In this document: positions 25,142-37,305 of the stretch, one piece after another
Layout: each line of letters begins with the position of its first letter
Numbering within the stretch: the stretch's first letter is position 1
Assembly: GCF_018449515.1 (NCBI RefSeq)
Contig: NZ_JAAVUQ010000001.1
Span: 124,001 to 188,000, forward strand
Reading direction: 5' to 3'
Length of the DNA: 64,000 nt
Source: Caballeronia sp. dw_19
GTDB taxonomy: Bacteria > Pseudomonadota > Gammaproteobacteria > Burkholderiales > Burkholderiaceae
Notes under the pieces: model-generated
The model's database searches: none
Seen by the model: only the letters and a program-made list of their open reading frames with translations
What the model was told of the DNA's origin: nothing
Position numbers and translations under genes: made by a program

Positions 25142-27406
25142 TCATTCGTCTTCTTGAGCCACCGCCGTTTCCGGATCGGAGAAGAAAGCGCGCACCACTT
25201 CCAGTTCACGCGTGCGCTTGAACGGTGGCAGGCTTTGCCAGATGCGCCGGCCGTAGGGTTTATCGACGAGACGGGTGTCGCAGATCATTAGCACGCCGCG
25301 ATCCGTTTCCGCGCGTATCAACCGGCCCGCGCCCTGCTTGAGCGTAATCACCGCCTGCGGCAACTGATGCACGGCAAACGGGCTCAGCCCCTTCTTGGTC
25401 AACGCATCCAGCCTCGCCGACAACACCGGGTCATCAGGCGGCGCAAACGGCAGCTTGTCGATAACCACCAGCGACAGCGCGTCGCCACGCACGTCCACCC
25501 CTTCCCAGAAGCTCTGGCTGCCCACCAGGATGGCGTTGCCGTAGGAGCGGAAGCGGTCGAGCAACTCGGTTCGGCTGGCATCGCCCTGCACCAGCAGCGG
25601 ATAGTCCCAGCCGCGCTGCTCGATCGTGTCACGCAAACGCATTGCAATCCGATCGACCGCGCGCAACGTCGTGCAAAGGAAAAACACGCCGCCCTTCGAT
25701 GCCTCGATCACCGGCAGCGCGCCATCGAACACGGCGTCGGTGAAATTCGGCGACGACGGTTGCGGCAAGTTACGCGGCACGTACAGCAAGCCTTGCGTCG
25801 GGTAATCGAAGGGACTGGGCAGCGTCATGGAACGACGCGCGTTCAGGCCCATTTGCGCGGCGTAATGCGTGAAATCCCCTCGCACCGACAATGTTGCCGA
25901 CGTGAAGATCCACGCCCGCGGCACACCGGCGCGCTGCTTCGAAAAAATTGGCGCGACGGAAAGCGGCGTCTCGTGTAACTGCACCGTATGCGAGAACACT
26001 TCGATCCAGCGGACCATTTCGTTTGGATCGGCTTTCGCCGCCGCTTGAGCCTCCTCGGCTACCGCCTTTTCGACAGAAGTCGGCGGCGCGGTCCAGCCGC
26101 CCAGCAAGCCCTGCAATTCGCGCGCACGGCGCAACAGCACCCCTAGCGGCTCGGCCCGTTCGGCGTGCTCGCCAAGGGCCTTGGTGAGTGCATCAAGATG
26201 CTCTTCAAGTGTGTCGAGCGCGTCGAATAGCGGATGGTCATCGGCAAGCTGGCCAAGCGACATCCGCACCGAATCTTCTTTGAACGCCAGCCGCACGTCG
26301 CGCGCCGCACGTTCCAGCGCAGCGCCGAGTTTGGTCCAGTCGGAGAAATCGCGGGCGTGGCCCAAGCCTTCTGCTACCGCGTCGCGGGCCAGTTCGAGAA
26401 ACTGCGTGGTGGATACCGTTTCGCCGAAAAACAGCGTCGCGGTTTCGGGCAACTGATGCGCTTCGTCGAAAATGATGGTATTCGCCGTCGGCAACAACTC
26501 GGCCATGCCGGTGTCGCGCAACATGACATCGGCGAAAAACAGGTGGTGATTCACCACCACGATATCCGCCTGCTGTGCCTCGCGCCGCGCCTGCATCACG
26601 AAACACTCTTTGTACTGCGGGCATTCCTGACCGAGGCAGTTGTCACGGGTAGACGTGACCATCGGCCAGACGGGCGAATTCTCGGGCACGCTCGCAAGTT
26701 CGGCTTTGTCGCCGGTGCGCGTGATCTTGGCGAAGCGGATGATTTCCTGGAGATGCGACGTGTCCTGGCGCGTGGGCAAGCGGCCGTTGTCGGCCGTGCG
26801 CTGCAGGTAGTAATGGCACAGGTAATTCGCGCGCCCTTTGAGCATGGCGACCGACACCGGCACGGCGAGCGCGTCGCGCACGGTAGGAATGTCGCGCTGG
26901 AATAGCTGGTCCTGCAAGTGCTTCGTGCCGGTCGAGACGATCACCTTGCCGCCCCACAGCATGGCCGGCACGAGATACGCAAACGTCTTGCCCGTACCCG
27001 TACCCGCTTCCACGATCAGCGTGTTCTCGCCGCCGTCGATTCCCGTCGATGCCGTCGCCACACCCAACTCGTCCGCACCGTCGTCATGAACGACAGGCGC
27101 ATCCGACGGCCCGAGCTTGCGCGCGGGACGGCGTTGCGCGTCGAACATCGCGGGTTCAGGCATGGCGCGCCCGGAAGCCTCCATGGCGGCGGCGACCGCG
27201 CGCGCCATGTCGACCTGCGAAGCACGCGAGCGATAACCATCGATTTGCCGCGCCAACAGACCCTCGGCGGCAAAAATCGCATCAAGTTCAGTGCGGCGTT
27301 TTGGCGCCAGCGAGAGCGACAGCGTGGTGTCGACGACACCCGCCTTCGCGGCCGGCTTCAGCACGGCTTCCGCGTTCTCTGTGAGGGCATTGTCGGGCGA
27401 ATTCAA
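25142..27406 (-). CDS. ATP-dependent DNA helicase, DinG/YoaA type
   Basis: A helicase of superfamily 2 in the XPD/DinG group, about 754 residues. The order is: Q-motif region (QIDGYRSRASQVDMARAVA), Walker A VEAGTGTGKTFAYL, an iron-sulfur segment with cysteines in NYLCHYYL, DNCLGQECPQ and KECFVMQ, the DEAH box FDEAHQLPE, then SATL and the C-terminal helicase motifs (FWEGVDVRGD and KQGAGRLIRAETDRG). Such enzymes unwind forked or R-loop DNA during repair. The start is uncertain: no ATG precedes the Q-motif, and I chose TTG at 27406, which has AGGA eight bases upstream; another TTG is at 27484. Confidence 0.85.
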   Translation of the reverse strand: MNSPDNALTENAEAVLKPAAKAGVVDTTLSLSLAPKRRTELDAIFAAEGLLARQIDGYRSRASQVDMARAVAAAMEASGRAMPEPAMFDAQRRPARKLGPSDAPVVHDDGADELGVATASTGIDGGENTLIVEAGTGTGKTFAYLVPAMLWGGKVIVSTGTKHLQDQLFQRDIPTVRDALAVPVSVAMLKGRANYLCHYYLQRTADNGRLPTRQDTSHLQEIIRFAKITRTGDKAELASVPENSPVWPMVTSTRDNCLGQECPQYKECFVMQARREAQQADIVVVNHHLFFADVMLRDTGMAELLPTANTIIFDEAHQLPETATLFFGETVSTTQFLELARDAVAEGLGHARDFSDWTKLGAALERAARDVRLAFKEDSVRMSLGQLADDHPLFDALDTLEEHLDALTKALGEHAERAEPLGVLLRRARELQGLLGGWTAPPTSVEKAVAEEAQAAAKADPNEMVRWIEVFSHTVQLHETPLSVAPIFSKQRAGVPRAWIFTSATLSVRGDFTHYAAQMGLNARRSMTLPSPFDYPTQGLLYVPRNLPQPSSPNFTDAVFDGALPVIEASKGGVFFLCTTLRAVDRIAMRLRDTIEQRGWDYPLLVQGDASRTELLDRFRSYGNAILVGSQSFWEGVDVRGDALSLVVIDKLPFAPPDDPVLSARLDALTKKGLSPFAVHQLPQAVITLKQGAGRLIRAETDRGVLMICDTRLVDKPYGRRIWQSLPPFKRTRELEVVRAFFSDPETAVAQEDE

Positions 27407-27545
27407 AGGGACGTTCCTGCTTGTGTTCCGGCTTGTGACTCGTGTCAGCAAGCCAGGTCTGCCCCCTTGCCGACAAGGCGCCAAGGGTAGCTGGCGTAAA
27501 AATTCTTCCGGCCCGCGCAGGCATCACGTGTGCTTCACGTGTACG

Positions 27546-27773
27546 TCATGGATTCAAGTGCGCGTCCGGTTCCAACTGCAATTGCAGCAGGATGATGGTG
27601 TCCTTGACTTTGAGCTTGCGCTTCTTCAGGCGCCTGATCTCGAAGTCGTTGATGCCGGGAACCTCAGCCATCTTGCCGATAAGACTATTCAGGCCGTGAT
27701 GCTCCGCTTCCAGCTGTCCGATGCGTTCACGGATCGTGCCTGTGTCGACTGCTGCTGCAGGATATGCATGCAT
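27546..27773 (-). CDS. YdcH-like DUF465 protein
   Basis: A 75-residue protein of the YdcH/DUF465 family. The body is a helical hairpin (TIRERIGQLEAEHHGLNSLI, then INDFEIRRLKKRKLKVKDTI), with the family's LKKRKL-x-x-KD motif clearly visible. Function is unknown in general. It is a short cytosolic protein, independent of the neighbouring helicase gene, whose start codon is about 140 bp downstream of its stop. Confidence 0.85.
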   Translation of the reverse strand: MHAYPAAAVDTGTIRERIGQLEAEHHGLNSLIGKMAEVPGINDFEIRRLKKRKLKVKDTIILLQLQLEPDAHLNP

Positions 27774-27848
27774 ATTCGTCTCCCCTGGCCGCGTAGGCCG
27801 CTTCAGGTCACTGACCGGCGTCGCCCGAGGTTACTGTCCGGTCCCGGC

Positions 27849-28766
27849 TTACTTCGGTTGCTGTTGTTGCTGCTGCTGTTGCTGCTTGAGTTGTTCCTGG
27901 TGCGCCTGATCTGCCGCGTCCTGCTGCGCACGCTGTTGCTGCTTGGCGGCCGCTTCCTTCTGCCGGGACTGAACTTCCGCCTGATGCTCGGCAGCATCAC
28001 GTTGCTTGGCCGCAAAACGTTCCGCCTTGTCTTCGCGGTCCTTTGCGTCCTGCACGCCGCGCGCGGCGGCATCGGCAAGTTTCTTCTGGTAATCCGCCTG
28101 CTTGCGATCGTAATCGGCCTGGTTCTGCGCACGCTGCGGCGCTTCCGCATTTCGCTGCGCCTCCGACAATGCGTTCTGGCGCTGCTTCTCTGCAAACGAG
28201 TCCGCGCTCGCCTTCTCATTCGCCGCACGCTGCGGCCCCTCGGACACGTACTGCGCGCGTTTGATCGCCGTTTGCTGGTCCCGCTGCTGCGCGTGCTGCA
28301 GACGTTGTTCGTCGTCGAGCGCCAGTTGTTCCTTGCGAATTTGCTGGGCTACTTCACGCTTGGCGTCCCGCGCTTTGTCCAGGCAGTGATTGACGAAAAA
28401 ATTGCTGTAGCAATCGTGCTGCTTGACCCCGTAGGTATAGTTGTTCTCCGCGCTGCGAACGTCCAACGCCTTCTGGCGCGCGGCGAAAGCGTTGGTATCG
28501 GCGGTGGCTTGCGCTGCATCAGCATCGATTACGCCACTTGCTCCGATCTGCCCCGCCGCCCGGCTTGCCGGCACGCCCGATGCCGCTTGGCCCCCATTGC
28601 CATTGTCTTGCGCGCCGGTTTCGTCGAGCGGCGTTTGCGTGACCGACGTACCCGGGTTGATGGGCTTCGGCGTCTGCGCCATGACGGCCGTGCCGATACC
28701 CGCGCAGGTTAACGCGACCAATATTGCCGCAACGGGCCGGGCGAATGACAAGACCTGCCGCGACAA
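27849..28766 (-). CDS. Gln/Ala-rich exported coiled-coil protein of unknown function
   Basis: About 305 residues. A signal sequence (SFARPVAAILVALTCAGIG, cleavage likely after VMA) is followed by a disordered stretch, then the motif YTYGVKQHDCYSNFFVN and HCLDKARDAKREV with two cysteines ten residues apart. From there to the end it is one long charged, Ala/Gln/Arg-rich coiled coil ending in ten consecutive glutamines and PK. I place the start at the TTG at 28766, directly before the signal peptide; a GTG at 28793 is the alternative, and the open frame extends much further upstream without start-like sequence. Function is unknown; the cysteine motif recurs, from memory, in exported proteins of other beta-proteobacteria. 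Confidence 0.62.
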   Translation of the reverse strand: MSRQVLSFARPVAAILVALTCAGIGTAVMAQTPKPINPGTSVTQTPLDETGAQDNGNGGQAASGVPASRAAGQIGASGVIDADAAQATADTNAFAARQKALDVRSAENNYTYGVKQHDCYSNFFVNHCLDKARDAKREVAQQIRKEQLALDDEQRLQHAQQRDQQTAIKRAQYVSEGPQRAANEKASADSFAEKQRQNALSEAQRNAEAPQRAQNQADYDRKQADYQKKLADAAARGVQDAKDREDKAERFAAKQRDAAEHQAEVQSRQKEAAAKQQQRAQQDAADQAHQEQLKQQQQQQQQQPK

Positions 28767-29124
28767 GCCAGCCAACAGTCCGGCTGATCGCACGATGGCA
28801 ACATCGCCACCCGATGCGGCCGGACCGGTCGAGGCGAACGAATCGACTGAAGCAGTCGGCAAAGCGGGCGAAAGGCGGGAAGTCGGCAACGTGATAGCCA
28901 GCGTGATAGGCAAGAAAACGGACAAGGAGACGGACAATGGCGTGAAAAAGCAGCTTCTACGATCCTGAAATTCTATCACCGCGCGCCGGAGCCCTCCGGC
29001 ATTTATGGCAAAATGCCTCGCTTCACCAACCCGGCAAACGTGTTCGCGCGGCTTACAGTGAAATGCGAGTGAAATGCGCGGTACGAAAAGCCCTTGATGA
29101 GCCAGCAGGCTGACGCAGACCCCC
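28767..29124. other. Divergent intergenic region, coiled-coil gene and tex
   Basis: A 358-bp gap if the start codon at 28766 is right; part may be coding if translation begins further upstream. It must hold the promoters of both genes. Nothing further is clear to me. Confidence 0.35.
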
Positions 29125-31485
29125 ATGACGGAAACCGTAGCACTCAAGATTGTCCAGCGCATCGCCACCGAGTTGAATGTGCAACCACGGCAGGTCGCCG
29201 CCACCGTGCAACTACTCGATGAAGGCGCAACCGTTCCGTTCATCGCCCGTTATAGAAAGGAAGTAACGGACAATCTCGACGACACGCAATTGCGCAATCT
29301 CGAGGAACGGCTCATCTATCTTCGCGAGCTGGAAGACCGCCGCGAGACGATTGTCCAGAGCATCGACGAACAGGGCAAGCTCACGCCCGAGCTGCGCGCA
29401 GCCGTTGAAGGCGCCGAGAGCAAGCAGGTGCTCGAAGACCTGTATCTCCCCTACAAACCGAAGCGCCGCACGCGTGCTCAGATCGCCCGTGAAGCCGGCC
29501 TGCAGCCGCTCGCGGATGCCCTCCTCGCCGACCCGACGCTCGATCCGCAAACAGAAGCCGCGCGTTATGTAGACGCTGAAAAAGGGGTTGCCGATATCAA
29601 GGCCGCGCTCGATGGCGCCCGCGACATTCTCTCGGAACAGTTCGGCGAAACGGCAGAAATTCTCGGTAAGGTTCGCGACTACCTGTTCAAGCAAGGCAGC
29701 GTGATTTCGACTGTCGTGGAAGGGAAAGAAACCGAGGAAGGCGAGAAATTCCGCGACTATTACGACTACTCGGAAACCATCCGCACCGTCCCGTCGCACC
29801 GGGCGCTCGCGCTTTTTCGCGGGCGCAATGCAGGCGTCCTGATGGTCAAGCTGGGACTGGGCGAAGAGCTCGACGCGCAAGTGCCGCATCCCGGCGAAGC
29901 GCTGATCGCACGCCATGTGGGCATCGCGAATCAGGGCCGGCCAGCCGATAAATGGCTCTCGGACGTGTGCCGCTGGTGCTGGCGCGTGAAGGTCCAGCCG
30001 AATATCGAAAACGATTTGCTGACGAATTTGCGCGAAGAAGCTGAAGCCGAGGCTATTCGCGTATTTGCACGCAACCTGAAGGACCTTTTGCTTGCCGCTC
30101 CGGCAGGGCCGAAAGCCGTGATCGGACTCGATCCCGGCATGCGTACCGGTGTGAAAGTGGCCGTGGTCGATCGTACCGGCAAGCTGCTTGCCACCGACGT
30201 GATTTATCCGCACGAACCGCGTCGCGACTGGGATGGCTCGCTCGCCAAGCTTGCGCGGATCGCCGCGCAGACGCAGGCTGAGCTGATCAGTATCGGCAAT
30301 GGCACGGCGTCACGCGAGACCGACAAGCTCGCGAGCGAATTGATCGCGAAACATCCGGAACTGAAGCTGCAGAAGATCGTGGTGTCCGAAGCGGGAGCAT
30401 CGATTTATTCGGCCTCCGAACTGGCATCGAAAGAGTTTCCTGACCTCGATGTCACGCTGCGCGGCGCAGTATCTATCGCGCGGCGGCTGCAGGATCCGCT
30501 CGCGGAACTCGTCAAGATCGATCCGAAAGCGATCGGCGTCGGCCAGTATCAGCACGACGTCAATCAACGCGACCTCGCCCGTTCGCTTGACGCGGTGGTC
30601 GAGGATTGCGTGAACGCGGTCGGCGTGGACGCCAATACGGCATCGGTTGCATTGCTTGCGCGCGTGTCGGGATTGAACGCGACATTGGCGCGTAATATCG
30701 TCGATTTCCGCGATGCCAACGGCCCGTTTGCATCGCGTGATCAATTGAAGAAAGTGCCGCGTCTCGGCGATAAAACCTTCGAACAAGCCGCCGGATTCCT
30801 GCGCATCAACAACGGTGTGAATCCGCTGGACCGCTCGTCGGTGCATCCGGAAGCCTATCCGGTGGTCGAACGAATCCTGGCGAAAATCAAGAAGCACGCC
30901 GCCGATGTCATGGGCAAGCGTGAAGCCTTGGCGGGCCTGTCGCCGGCAGAATTTGTCGACGAACGGTTCGGTCTGCCGACGGTGCGAGACATCCTCGCCG
31001 AGTTGGAAAAGCCGGGCCGCGATCCACGTCCGGAATTCAAGACGGCCACGTTCCGCGACGGCGTCGAGAAACTCTCCGATCTCACGCCAGGAATGATCCT
31101 GGAAGGCGTGGTCACGAACGTCGCGGCGTTTGGCGCGTTCGTGGATATCGGCGTGCATCAGGATGGATTGGTGCACGTATCGGCGATGTCGACAAAGTTC
31201 ATCAAGGACCCGCACGAGGTCGTGAAAGCGGGACAGGTGGTGAAGGTGAAAGTGCTGGAGACGGACGTGAAGCGCCAGCGGATCGCGCTGACCATGCGTC
31301 TGGACGATGACTTCGCCGCCGATGGAGCACCGCCGCAGCAACAGCAACGCGGCGCGCAAGACCGCCGTGGTGGTGGTGGCGCGGGTGGTGGCAGTGCCCG
31401 CGATGTCCGGGGCAATAGCGGCGGCAAGCGCGAACCGGAAGCAGCCAGCGCAATGGCAGCGGCGTTTGCCAAGCTGAAAAAGTAA
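29125..31485 (+). CDS. tex: Tex family S1 RNA-binding transcription accessory protein
   Basis: A 786-residue cytosolic protein. The N-terminal helical region ([20 protein letters not shown], then [20 protein letters not shown]) leads to a YqgF/RNase H-like domain ([16 protein letters not shown]), helix-hairpin-helix segments ([36 protein letters not shown]) and a C-terminal S1 domain ([20 protein letters not shown], then [14 protein letters not shown]). A disordered Gly/Arg/Gln-rich tail follows. Tex proteins bind nucleic acid, influence transcription and resemble eukaryotic Spt6. The ATG at 29125 begins the family sequence. It ends in a bidirectional terminator shared with the convergent kup gene. 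Confidence 0.95.
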   Translation: MTETVALKIVQRIATELNVQPRQVAATVQLLDEGATVPFIARYRKEVTDNLDDTQLRNLEERLIYLRELEDRRETIVQSIDEQGKLTPELRAAVEGAESKQVLEDLYLPYKPKRRTRAQIAREAGLQPLADALLADPTLDPQTEAARYVDAEKGVADIKAALDGARDILSEQFGETAEILGKVRDYLFKQGSVISTVVEGKETEEGEKFRDYYDYSETIRTVPSHRALALFRGRNAGVLMVKLGLGEELDAQVPHPGEALIARHVGIANQGRPADKWLSDVCRWCWRVKVQPNIENDLLTNLREEAEAEAIRVFARNLKDLLLAAPAGPKAVIGLDPGMRTGVKVAVVDRTGKLLATDVIYPHEPRRDWDGSLAKLARIAAQTQAELISIGNGTASRETDKLASELIAKHPELKLQKIVVSEAGASIYSASELASKEFPDLDVTLRGAVSIARRLQDPLAELVKIDPKAIGVGQYQHDVNQRDLARSLDAVVEDCVNAVGVDANTASVALLARVSGLNATLARNIVDFRDANGPFASRDQLKKVPRLGDKTFEQAAGFLRINNGVNPLDRSSVHPEAYPVVERILAKIKKHAADVMGKREALAGLSPAEFVDERFGLPTVRDILAELEKPGRDPRPEFKTATFRDGVEKLSDLTPGMILEGVVTNVAAFGAFVDIGVHQDGLVHVSAMSTKFIKDPHEVVKAGQVVKVKVLETDVKRQRIALTMRLDDDFAADGAPPQQQQRGAQDRRGGGGAGGGSARDVRGNSGGKREPEAASAMAAAFAKLKK

Positions 31486-31511
31486 ACGAGCGGCACGGCC
31501 CGATGGAAACG

Positions 31512-31538
31512 AAAACGGCCCGATGGGCCGTTTTCTAT
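31512..31538. terminator. Bidirectional terminator between tex and kup
   Basis: AAAACGGCCC (31512-31521), loop GAT, GGGCCGTTTT (31525-31534), with T-rich sequence after the stem on the plus strand and TTTT on the minus strand as well. The two genes converge here. Confidence 0.88.
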
Positions 31539-31608
31539 TTAACAATCTTGACGGATCAAGCCGGGCCACGCGTGCATGATGGTCTCAAACGCCCCCGCAC
31601 GCTTCCCG

Positions 31609-33501
31609 TCAAATCTCGATCTTCGTCCCCAACTCAACCACCCGGTTCGCGGGAATACTGAAGAAGTCAGTCGGCTTGGCGGCATTCTGATGCATCCACG
31701 CGAACACCCGTTCACGCCACACCGACATACCCGGCAACTGCGTCGGCACCACCGTTTCCCGAGCCATGAAGAAGGACGTATCCATGAGTTCAAACGTCAT
31801 GTCATGGGTACGGCCAATCTCGTTCAGCACGGCCTTCACGTCGGGCGTTTCGTTAAAACCATACTGCGCTTTCACGAGAAAGAGCCCGCCGCCCGCGTCC
31901 TTCACTTCCACTCGCTTGTCGTCATCGACATACGGCACATCGCGGGTAACGAAATTCAGGAAGATGGTCCGTTCGTGCAGAACCTTGTTGTGCTTCAGGT
32001 TGTGCAACAGGCTGACGGGCACGAGCGTGTCGTTGCCGGTCAGATAGATTGCAGTACCCGACACCCGATGCGGCGGATGCGCAAGCAATCCCTGCAGGAA
32101 CGGCATCAGCGGAATACCGTCGGCGGCGGTCCGGTCCTTCACGATCATGCGGCCCTTGAACCACGTCATCAGCAGGAAAAACAGCACGCCGCCAATCCCC
32201 AGCGGCAGCCAGCCGCCCTGCTCGATCTTGAGCAGGCTGGCGCCGAAGAACCCGACATCGACGATAAAAAACACGCTGATGATCCCGCCCACCAGGAACT
32301 TGTTCCAGCCCCACAGCTTGGTCATCACAACCGACGCGAGAATGGTCGTGACCAGCATGGTCGCGGTGACGGCAAGCCCGTATGCGGCCGCGAGATTCTC
32401 GGAGCTTTTGAAACCGATCACGATGCACAGGATAACGAACAACAGCATCCAGTTCACGACCGGAATATAGATCTGCCCGATCGCCAGATCCGATGTATGC
32501 AGGATCTTCATGCGCGGCACGTAGCCAAGCTGGATTGCCTGGCTCGTCAGCGAATACGCGCCTGAAATGACGGCCTGTGATGCAATCACTGTGGCTACAG
32601 TCGACAGGATCACCAGGGGCAAGAGAGCCCATTGCGGCGCCAGGAGAAAGAACGGACTTTCGGCGGCTTCCGGCGAGTGCATCAGCAACGCCCCCTGGCC
32701 GAAATAATTAAGCACCAGCGACGGCATGACGAGGCCATACCACGCGTAGCGAATGGGCTTGGCGCCAAAGTGCCCCATATCGGCATATAGCGCTTCCGCG
32801 CCGGTCAGCACCAGCACGACCGACCCGAGCACGATATACGCCTGCAGCACGTGGGCAGCCATGAACGAGAACGCGTAATACGGATTCAACGCGATCAGCA
32901 CGCGCGGCACTTGCGCGATGTGATACACGCCAAGCACGGCCAGCGTCAGGAACCACAGCACCATGATCGGGCCGAAAAGCTTGCCGACCACCGACGTACC
33001 GCGGCGCTGGATCCAGAAAAGCATCACGAGAATGACGATGGTGATGGGGATCACCCATTCAGAAAGCGCCGGTGAGACGATTTCCAGCCCTTCCACCGCC
33101 GATATCACCGACATGGCCGGTGTAATGACTGCGTCGCCGTAAAACATGCACGCGCCGAAAATGCCGAGCATCATCAGCACGCCGGTTGCACGTCCCGATC
33201 CCTTCAACGTGCGTAACGCAAGTGTCATGAGTGCGAGTACGCCACCTTCGCCATTGTTGTCGGCGCGCATCACGAAGAGCACGTATTTGATGGAGACCAC
33301 GATCATGATCGCCCAGAACAACAACGAGATAACCCCGAGGATGGAGGCGTCGCTCAGTTCAATACCGTGGGACTTACTGAAGGCCTCTTTCAACGCGTAC
33401 AGCGGGCTGGTGCCGATATCGCCGAACACTACGCCGATTGCGGCGAGTGCCAAGGCGGGCAGCGGCTGTTTGCGCTCGTGCGCGTGGGTGATTTTGTTCA
33501 T
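31609..33501 (-). CDS. kup: Low-affinity potassium uptake protein Kup
   Basis: A 630-residue inner-membrane K+/H+ symporter of the KUP/HAK family. The first helix carries the signature [20 protein letters not shown], followed by [20 protein letters not shown] and about ten more hydrophobic spans to residue 430. The C-terminal 190 residues are a hydrophilic cytoplasmic domain ([20 protein letters not shown], then [20 protein letters not shown]). It takes up potassium, especially at low pH by analogy with E. coli. It stands alone, converging on tex. Length is typical for the family. Confidence 0.95.
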   Translation of the reverse strand: MNKITHAHERKQPLPALALAAIGVVFGDIGTSPLYALKEAFSKSHGIELSDASILGVISLLFWAIMIVVSIKYVLFVMRADNNGEGGVLALMTLALRTLKGSGRATGVLMMLGIFGACMFYGDAVITPAMSVISAVEGLEIVSPALSEWVIPITIVILVMLFWIQRRGTSVVGKLFGPIMVLWFLTLAVLGVYHIAQVPRVLIALNPYYAFSFMAAHVLQAYIVLGSVVLVLTGAEALYADMGHFGAKPIRYAWYGLVMPSLVLNYFGQGALLMHSPEAAESPFFLLAPQWALLPLVILSTVATVIASQAVISGAYSLTSQAIQLGYVPRMKILHTSDLAIGQIYIPVVNWMLLFVILCIVIGFKSSENLAAAYGLAVTATMLVTTILASVVMTKLWGWNKFLVGGIISVFFIVDVGFFGASLLKIEQGGWLPLGIGGVLFFLLMTWFKGRMIVKDRTAADGIPLMPFLQGLLAHPPHRVSGTAIYLTGNDTLVPVSLLHNLKHNKVLHERTIFLNFVTRDVPYVDDDKRVEVKDAGGGLFLVKAQYGFNETPDVKAVLNEIGRTHDMTFELMDTSFFMARETVVPTQLPGMSVWRERVFAWMHQNAAKPTDFFSIPANRVVELGTKIEI

Positions 33502-33814
33502 AAACGCGGGAAGCCGTCCGAAGCGGAAAAAACGAACGCCATTCTAACGTTGCGTGCGGCGCCCGACCGGCCTGTTGCGATACCGCGACGACCGGAGCGA
33601 AGCGGCAGTTTAGCATTGCGGCAAAGGCGCGAAGGTGCATGCGCGGCGGTTTCCGGCTTTAACCGGCTATCAGCAAAAAAATGCCGTTCGATCGCACCGG
33701 ACAGGCGAATCGAACGGCGTTTCGTTTCAGTTTCGTTCCGCTGCTCAACAACTAACCACTAACAACTCACGTGAACGGCTGACGCGCACGACTTGAACAC
33801 GCTCAGGACTTGAA
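33502..33814. other. Intergenic region between kup and the phosphoribosyltransferase gene
   Basis: A 313-bp gap with the kup promoter side on the left and a strong minus-strand terminator at 33674-33718. No gene is supportable. Confidence 0.5.
33674..33718 (-). terminator. Rho-independent terminator of the phosphoribosyltransferase gene
   Basis: Minus-strand arms GCCGTTCGAT and ATCGAACGGC enclose a loop of about 15 bases and are followed by an A and seven T residues (complement of 33674-33681). Confidence 0.85.
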
Positions 33815-34375
33815 TCAGCCGCGCTCGTCCTGGACGCCGCGCTTGATCCACGCACCGAGGTTGTGCGGGCGGACAGTGTCCCACTCTTCGAACGGCTGAT
33901 GAATCCAGGGATTCGTTTCGAGAAACTGCACATGATAGTCGGGCTTCACTTTGGAGCAGCCCTTGTACCAAAGCACGGCGGAACGCACTGCCGTGACCGC
34001 CGGATAACGGTCTTTCAGATGCTGCTGCACACGCGAAAGCGTGACGCCGGAGTCGACCAGGTCATCGACAAGCAGCACGTTGCCAGACAGCTCGCCACGC
34101 GTCATGGTGATGTATTGCCCGATGTCGAGTGTGCCCTGTTCCGTGCCGGCCGCCTCGCGATACGAACTCGTCGCCAGGATGGCGAGCGGCAGGTCATAGA
34201 TGCGCGAAAGCTGGTCGCCAACCCGCAGGCCGCCGCGTGCGAGGCACAGGATATTGTCGAACTTCCAGCCCGAGTCATGCACGCTGAGCGCGAGCAGTTC
34301 GATCAGCCGGTGATATTCGTCCCAGCCTACCCACAGATTCCGGTCGTCATTGCGCGGATCTTTCATCGCGATCAT
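33815..34375 (-). CDS. Purine phosphoribosyltransferase (hypoxanthine/xanthine-guanine type)
   Basis: A 186-residue type I phosphoribosyltransferase. The PRPP-binding motif is VLLVDDLVDSGVTL (about 100-113), and the PPi loop is NILCLARGGLRVGD (41-54). It salvages a 6-oxopurine base to its nucleotide, probably hypoxanthine, guanine or xanthine; the exact base cannot be read from the sequence. The ATG at 34375 has AAAAGAG seven bases upstream; the same open frame runs on into purA but without family similarity. It follows purA by 104 bp with a terminator between them, so it has its own promoter. Both genes serve purine nucleotide supply. Confidence 0.85.
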   Translation of the reverse strand: MIAMKDPRNDDRNLWVGWDEYHRLIELLALSVHDSGWKFDNILCLARGGLRVGDQLSRIYDLPLAILATSSYREAAGTEQGTLDIGQYITMTRGELSGNVLLVDDLVDSGVTLSRVQQHLKDRYPAVTAVRSAVLWYKGCSKVKPDYHVQFLETNPWIHQPFEEWDTVRPHNLGAWIKRGVQDERG

Positions 34376-34395
34376 GGTGAAACTCTTTTCAATAT

Positions 34396-34409
34396 GTACA
34401 GCACTGTAC
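34396..34409. promoter_or_regulatory. Inverted repeat in the leader of the phosphoribosyltransferase gene
   Basis: GTACAG, two bases, CTGTAC: a 14-bp dyad 20 bp upstream of the start codon. It could be an operator for a purine-responsive regulator or part of the promoter. No known regulator's site was recognised. Confidence 0.35.
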
Positions 34410-34424
34410 GTCTGTTGAATATGC

Positions 34425-34453
34425 AAAAGTGGCCGCTGATTCGCGGCCACTTT
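34425..34453 (-). terminator. Terminator of purA
   Basis: Minus-strand hairpin AAAGTGGCCGC, six-base loop, GCGGCCACTTT followed by TGC. It begins 26 bp after the purA stop and its 3' arm ends in TTTT. Confidence 0.82.
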
Positions 34454-34478
34454 GGTCGTTGCTGCACGTCCGGCCTGC

Positions 34479-35855
<1,377 letters not shown>

Positions 35856-35999
35856 TTACCTATGTTCGCGGAAGGTTCCGAGTTTTTCCCGGTATTTGCG
35901 AACGCGTATCGATTTTGCATCGATCGGATCTGGCAGAAATTTTGTCCGCGGCTTGCGGCTGCGCACCGATAAAAAACGCGCCGGCAAACCGCAAAACCG

Positions 36000-37151
36000 C
36001 TAGGAACGGGCCTCTACGACCCACTTTCCGTCCCGCTCGACCAATACGCGATCGAACGCGAACTCGTCGAGATCATGGTCGTGACCGGGCAACGCCTGAA
36101 TCACCACTTCGCCCGCATCGCGCAATTGCGCGACTGCCGAGAGCAGCGGTTCGTCATGCTTCCACGGGGCGAGGACCGCGCTGCCGCGGGCATCGACGGG
36201 GGAAATGCGGGCGACTTCGCGCAGGTCGAGCGAGAAGCCGGTTGCCGGGCGCGCACGGCCGTAGGCCTGGCCGACATGGTCGTAACGGCCACCCCGCGCC
36301 ACCGCATTCGGCACGCCATCGACGTACGCCGAGAACATCACGCCGCTGTGGTACGCGTAACCGCGCAGATCGGCGAGATCGATCATCAGCTCGGCTCCGT
36401 TCGCCTGGGCCGCGAGGAACGCGAGGTCGTCCAGCGCCCGGCCGATCACCGGAAGATTCGGCAGCCGAGCCCTCGCTTCGTCGAGCACGGAAGCGTCGCC
36501 ATACAGCGAAGGCAAAGCGCGCAATGCGTCCCGGGTGACATCGCCAAGCTTGGCCGTAAGTTCGTTCAGGCGCGGCACATCCTTCGCGCCGAGCGCGTCG
36601 AACAGCGCTTCACCGAGCACCGCCGCAGCCGGCTCCAGATCCAGCAACGCCGACAAAACGCCCGCGTGGCACAGGTCGAGGCGCACTTTGTCGAGGCCGC
36701 TCAGACGCAGTGAGTCCAGCATCAGTTGCTGGATCTCGAGATCTGCTTCCAGTCCCGCATGGCCGTAGATTTCCGCACCGATCTGGATCTGCTCGCGCGT
36801 AGCGTGCAGACCGCGCGGGCGCGTATGCAGCACATTGCCCGCGTAACAAAGGCGCGTCACGCCCTGGCGATTCAGCAAATGCGCGTCGATACGCGAGACC
36901 TGCGGCGTAATGTCAGCGCGCAGGCCGAGCGTTCGGCCGGATAATTGATCAACGAGCTTGAACGTGCGCAGGTTCAGGTCGCTGCCGCCGCTGGTGAGCA
37001 ACGACTCGAGATACTCGAGCATGGGCGGCATGACAAGTTCGTAGCCGTACGAACGAAAACGGTCGAGCAGCCGACGGCGCAATTCTTCAATCTTGCGAGC
37101 CTCGGACGGCAAGACGTCGGCGATATTCTCGGGGAGTAACCAGGTGGACAT
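36000..37151 (-). CDS. hisZ: ATP phosphoribosyltransferase regulatory subunit
   Basis: A 383-residue paralogue of histidyl-tRNA synthetase without aminoacylation activity. It is required with the short HisG for the first step of histidine synthesis. It begins [20 protein letters not shown] and shows class II synthetase motifs ([34 protein letters not shown] and [15 protein letters not shown]). HisG itself is not in the window. I chose the ATG at 37151; 20 further upstream in-frame codons do not match the family. It lies between purA and a DUF2065 gene, the usual order in beta-proteobacteria. Confidence 0.94.
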   Translation of the reverse strand: MSTWLLPENIADVLPSEARKIEELRRRLLDRFRSYGYELVMPPMLEYLESLLTSGGSDLNLRTFKLVDQLSGRTLGLRADITPQVSRIDAHLLNRQGVTRLCYAGNVLHTRPRGLHATREQIQIGAEIYGHAGLEADLEIQQLMLDSLRLSGLDKVRLDLCHAGVLSALLDLEPAAAVLGEALFDALGAKDVPRLNELTAKLGDVTRDALRALPSLYGDASVLDEARARLPNLPVIGRALDDLAFLAAQANGAELMIDLADLRGYAYHSGVMFSAYVDGVPNAVARGGRYDHVGQAYGRARPATGFSLDLREVARISPVDARGSAVLAPWKHDEPLLSAVAQLRDAGEVVIQALPGHDHDLDEFAFDRVLVERDGKWVVEARS

Positions 37152-37305
37152 CGATGCGTTTCCTACGGAGCGCTTGAGCGCGGCGGTGATGATTGCCGCG
37201 AGTGAGCGCAAGCTTTGAGTCTATGGGCGACCGGAGACTACAAGTCGACCCGCTTTGAAGTTTTCACGTCGCGACGATCATGGTGCAATGATCACGTTGC
37301 AATGG

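Noticed and set aside
27858..27890. Microsatellite-like CAG/CAA tract as a separate repeat element
   Set aside because: It encodes the C-terminal glutamine run of the coiled-coil gene, so I describe it there.
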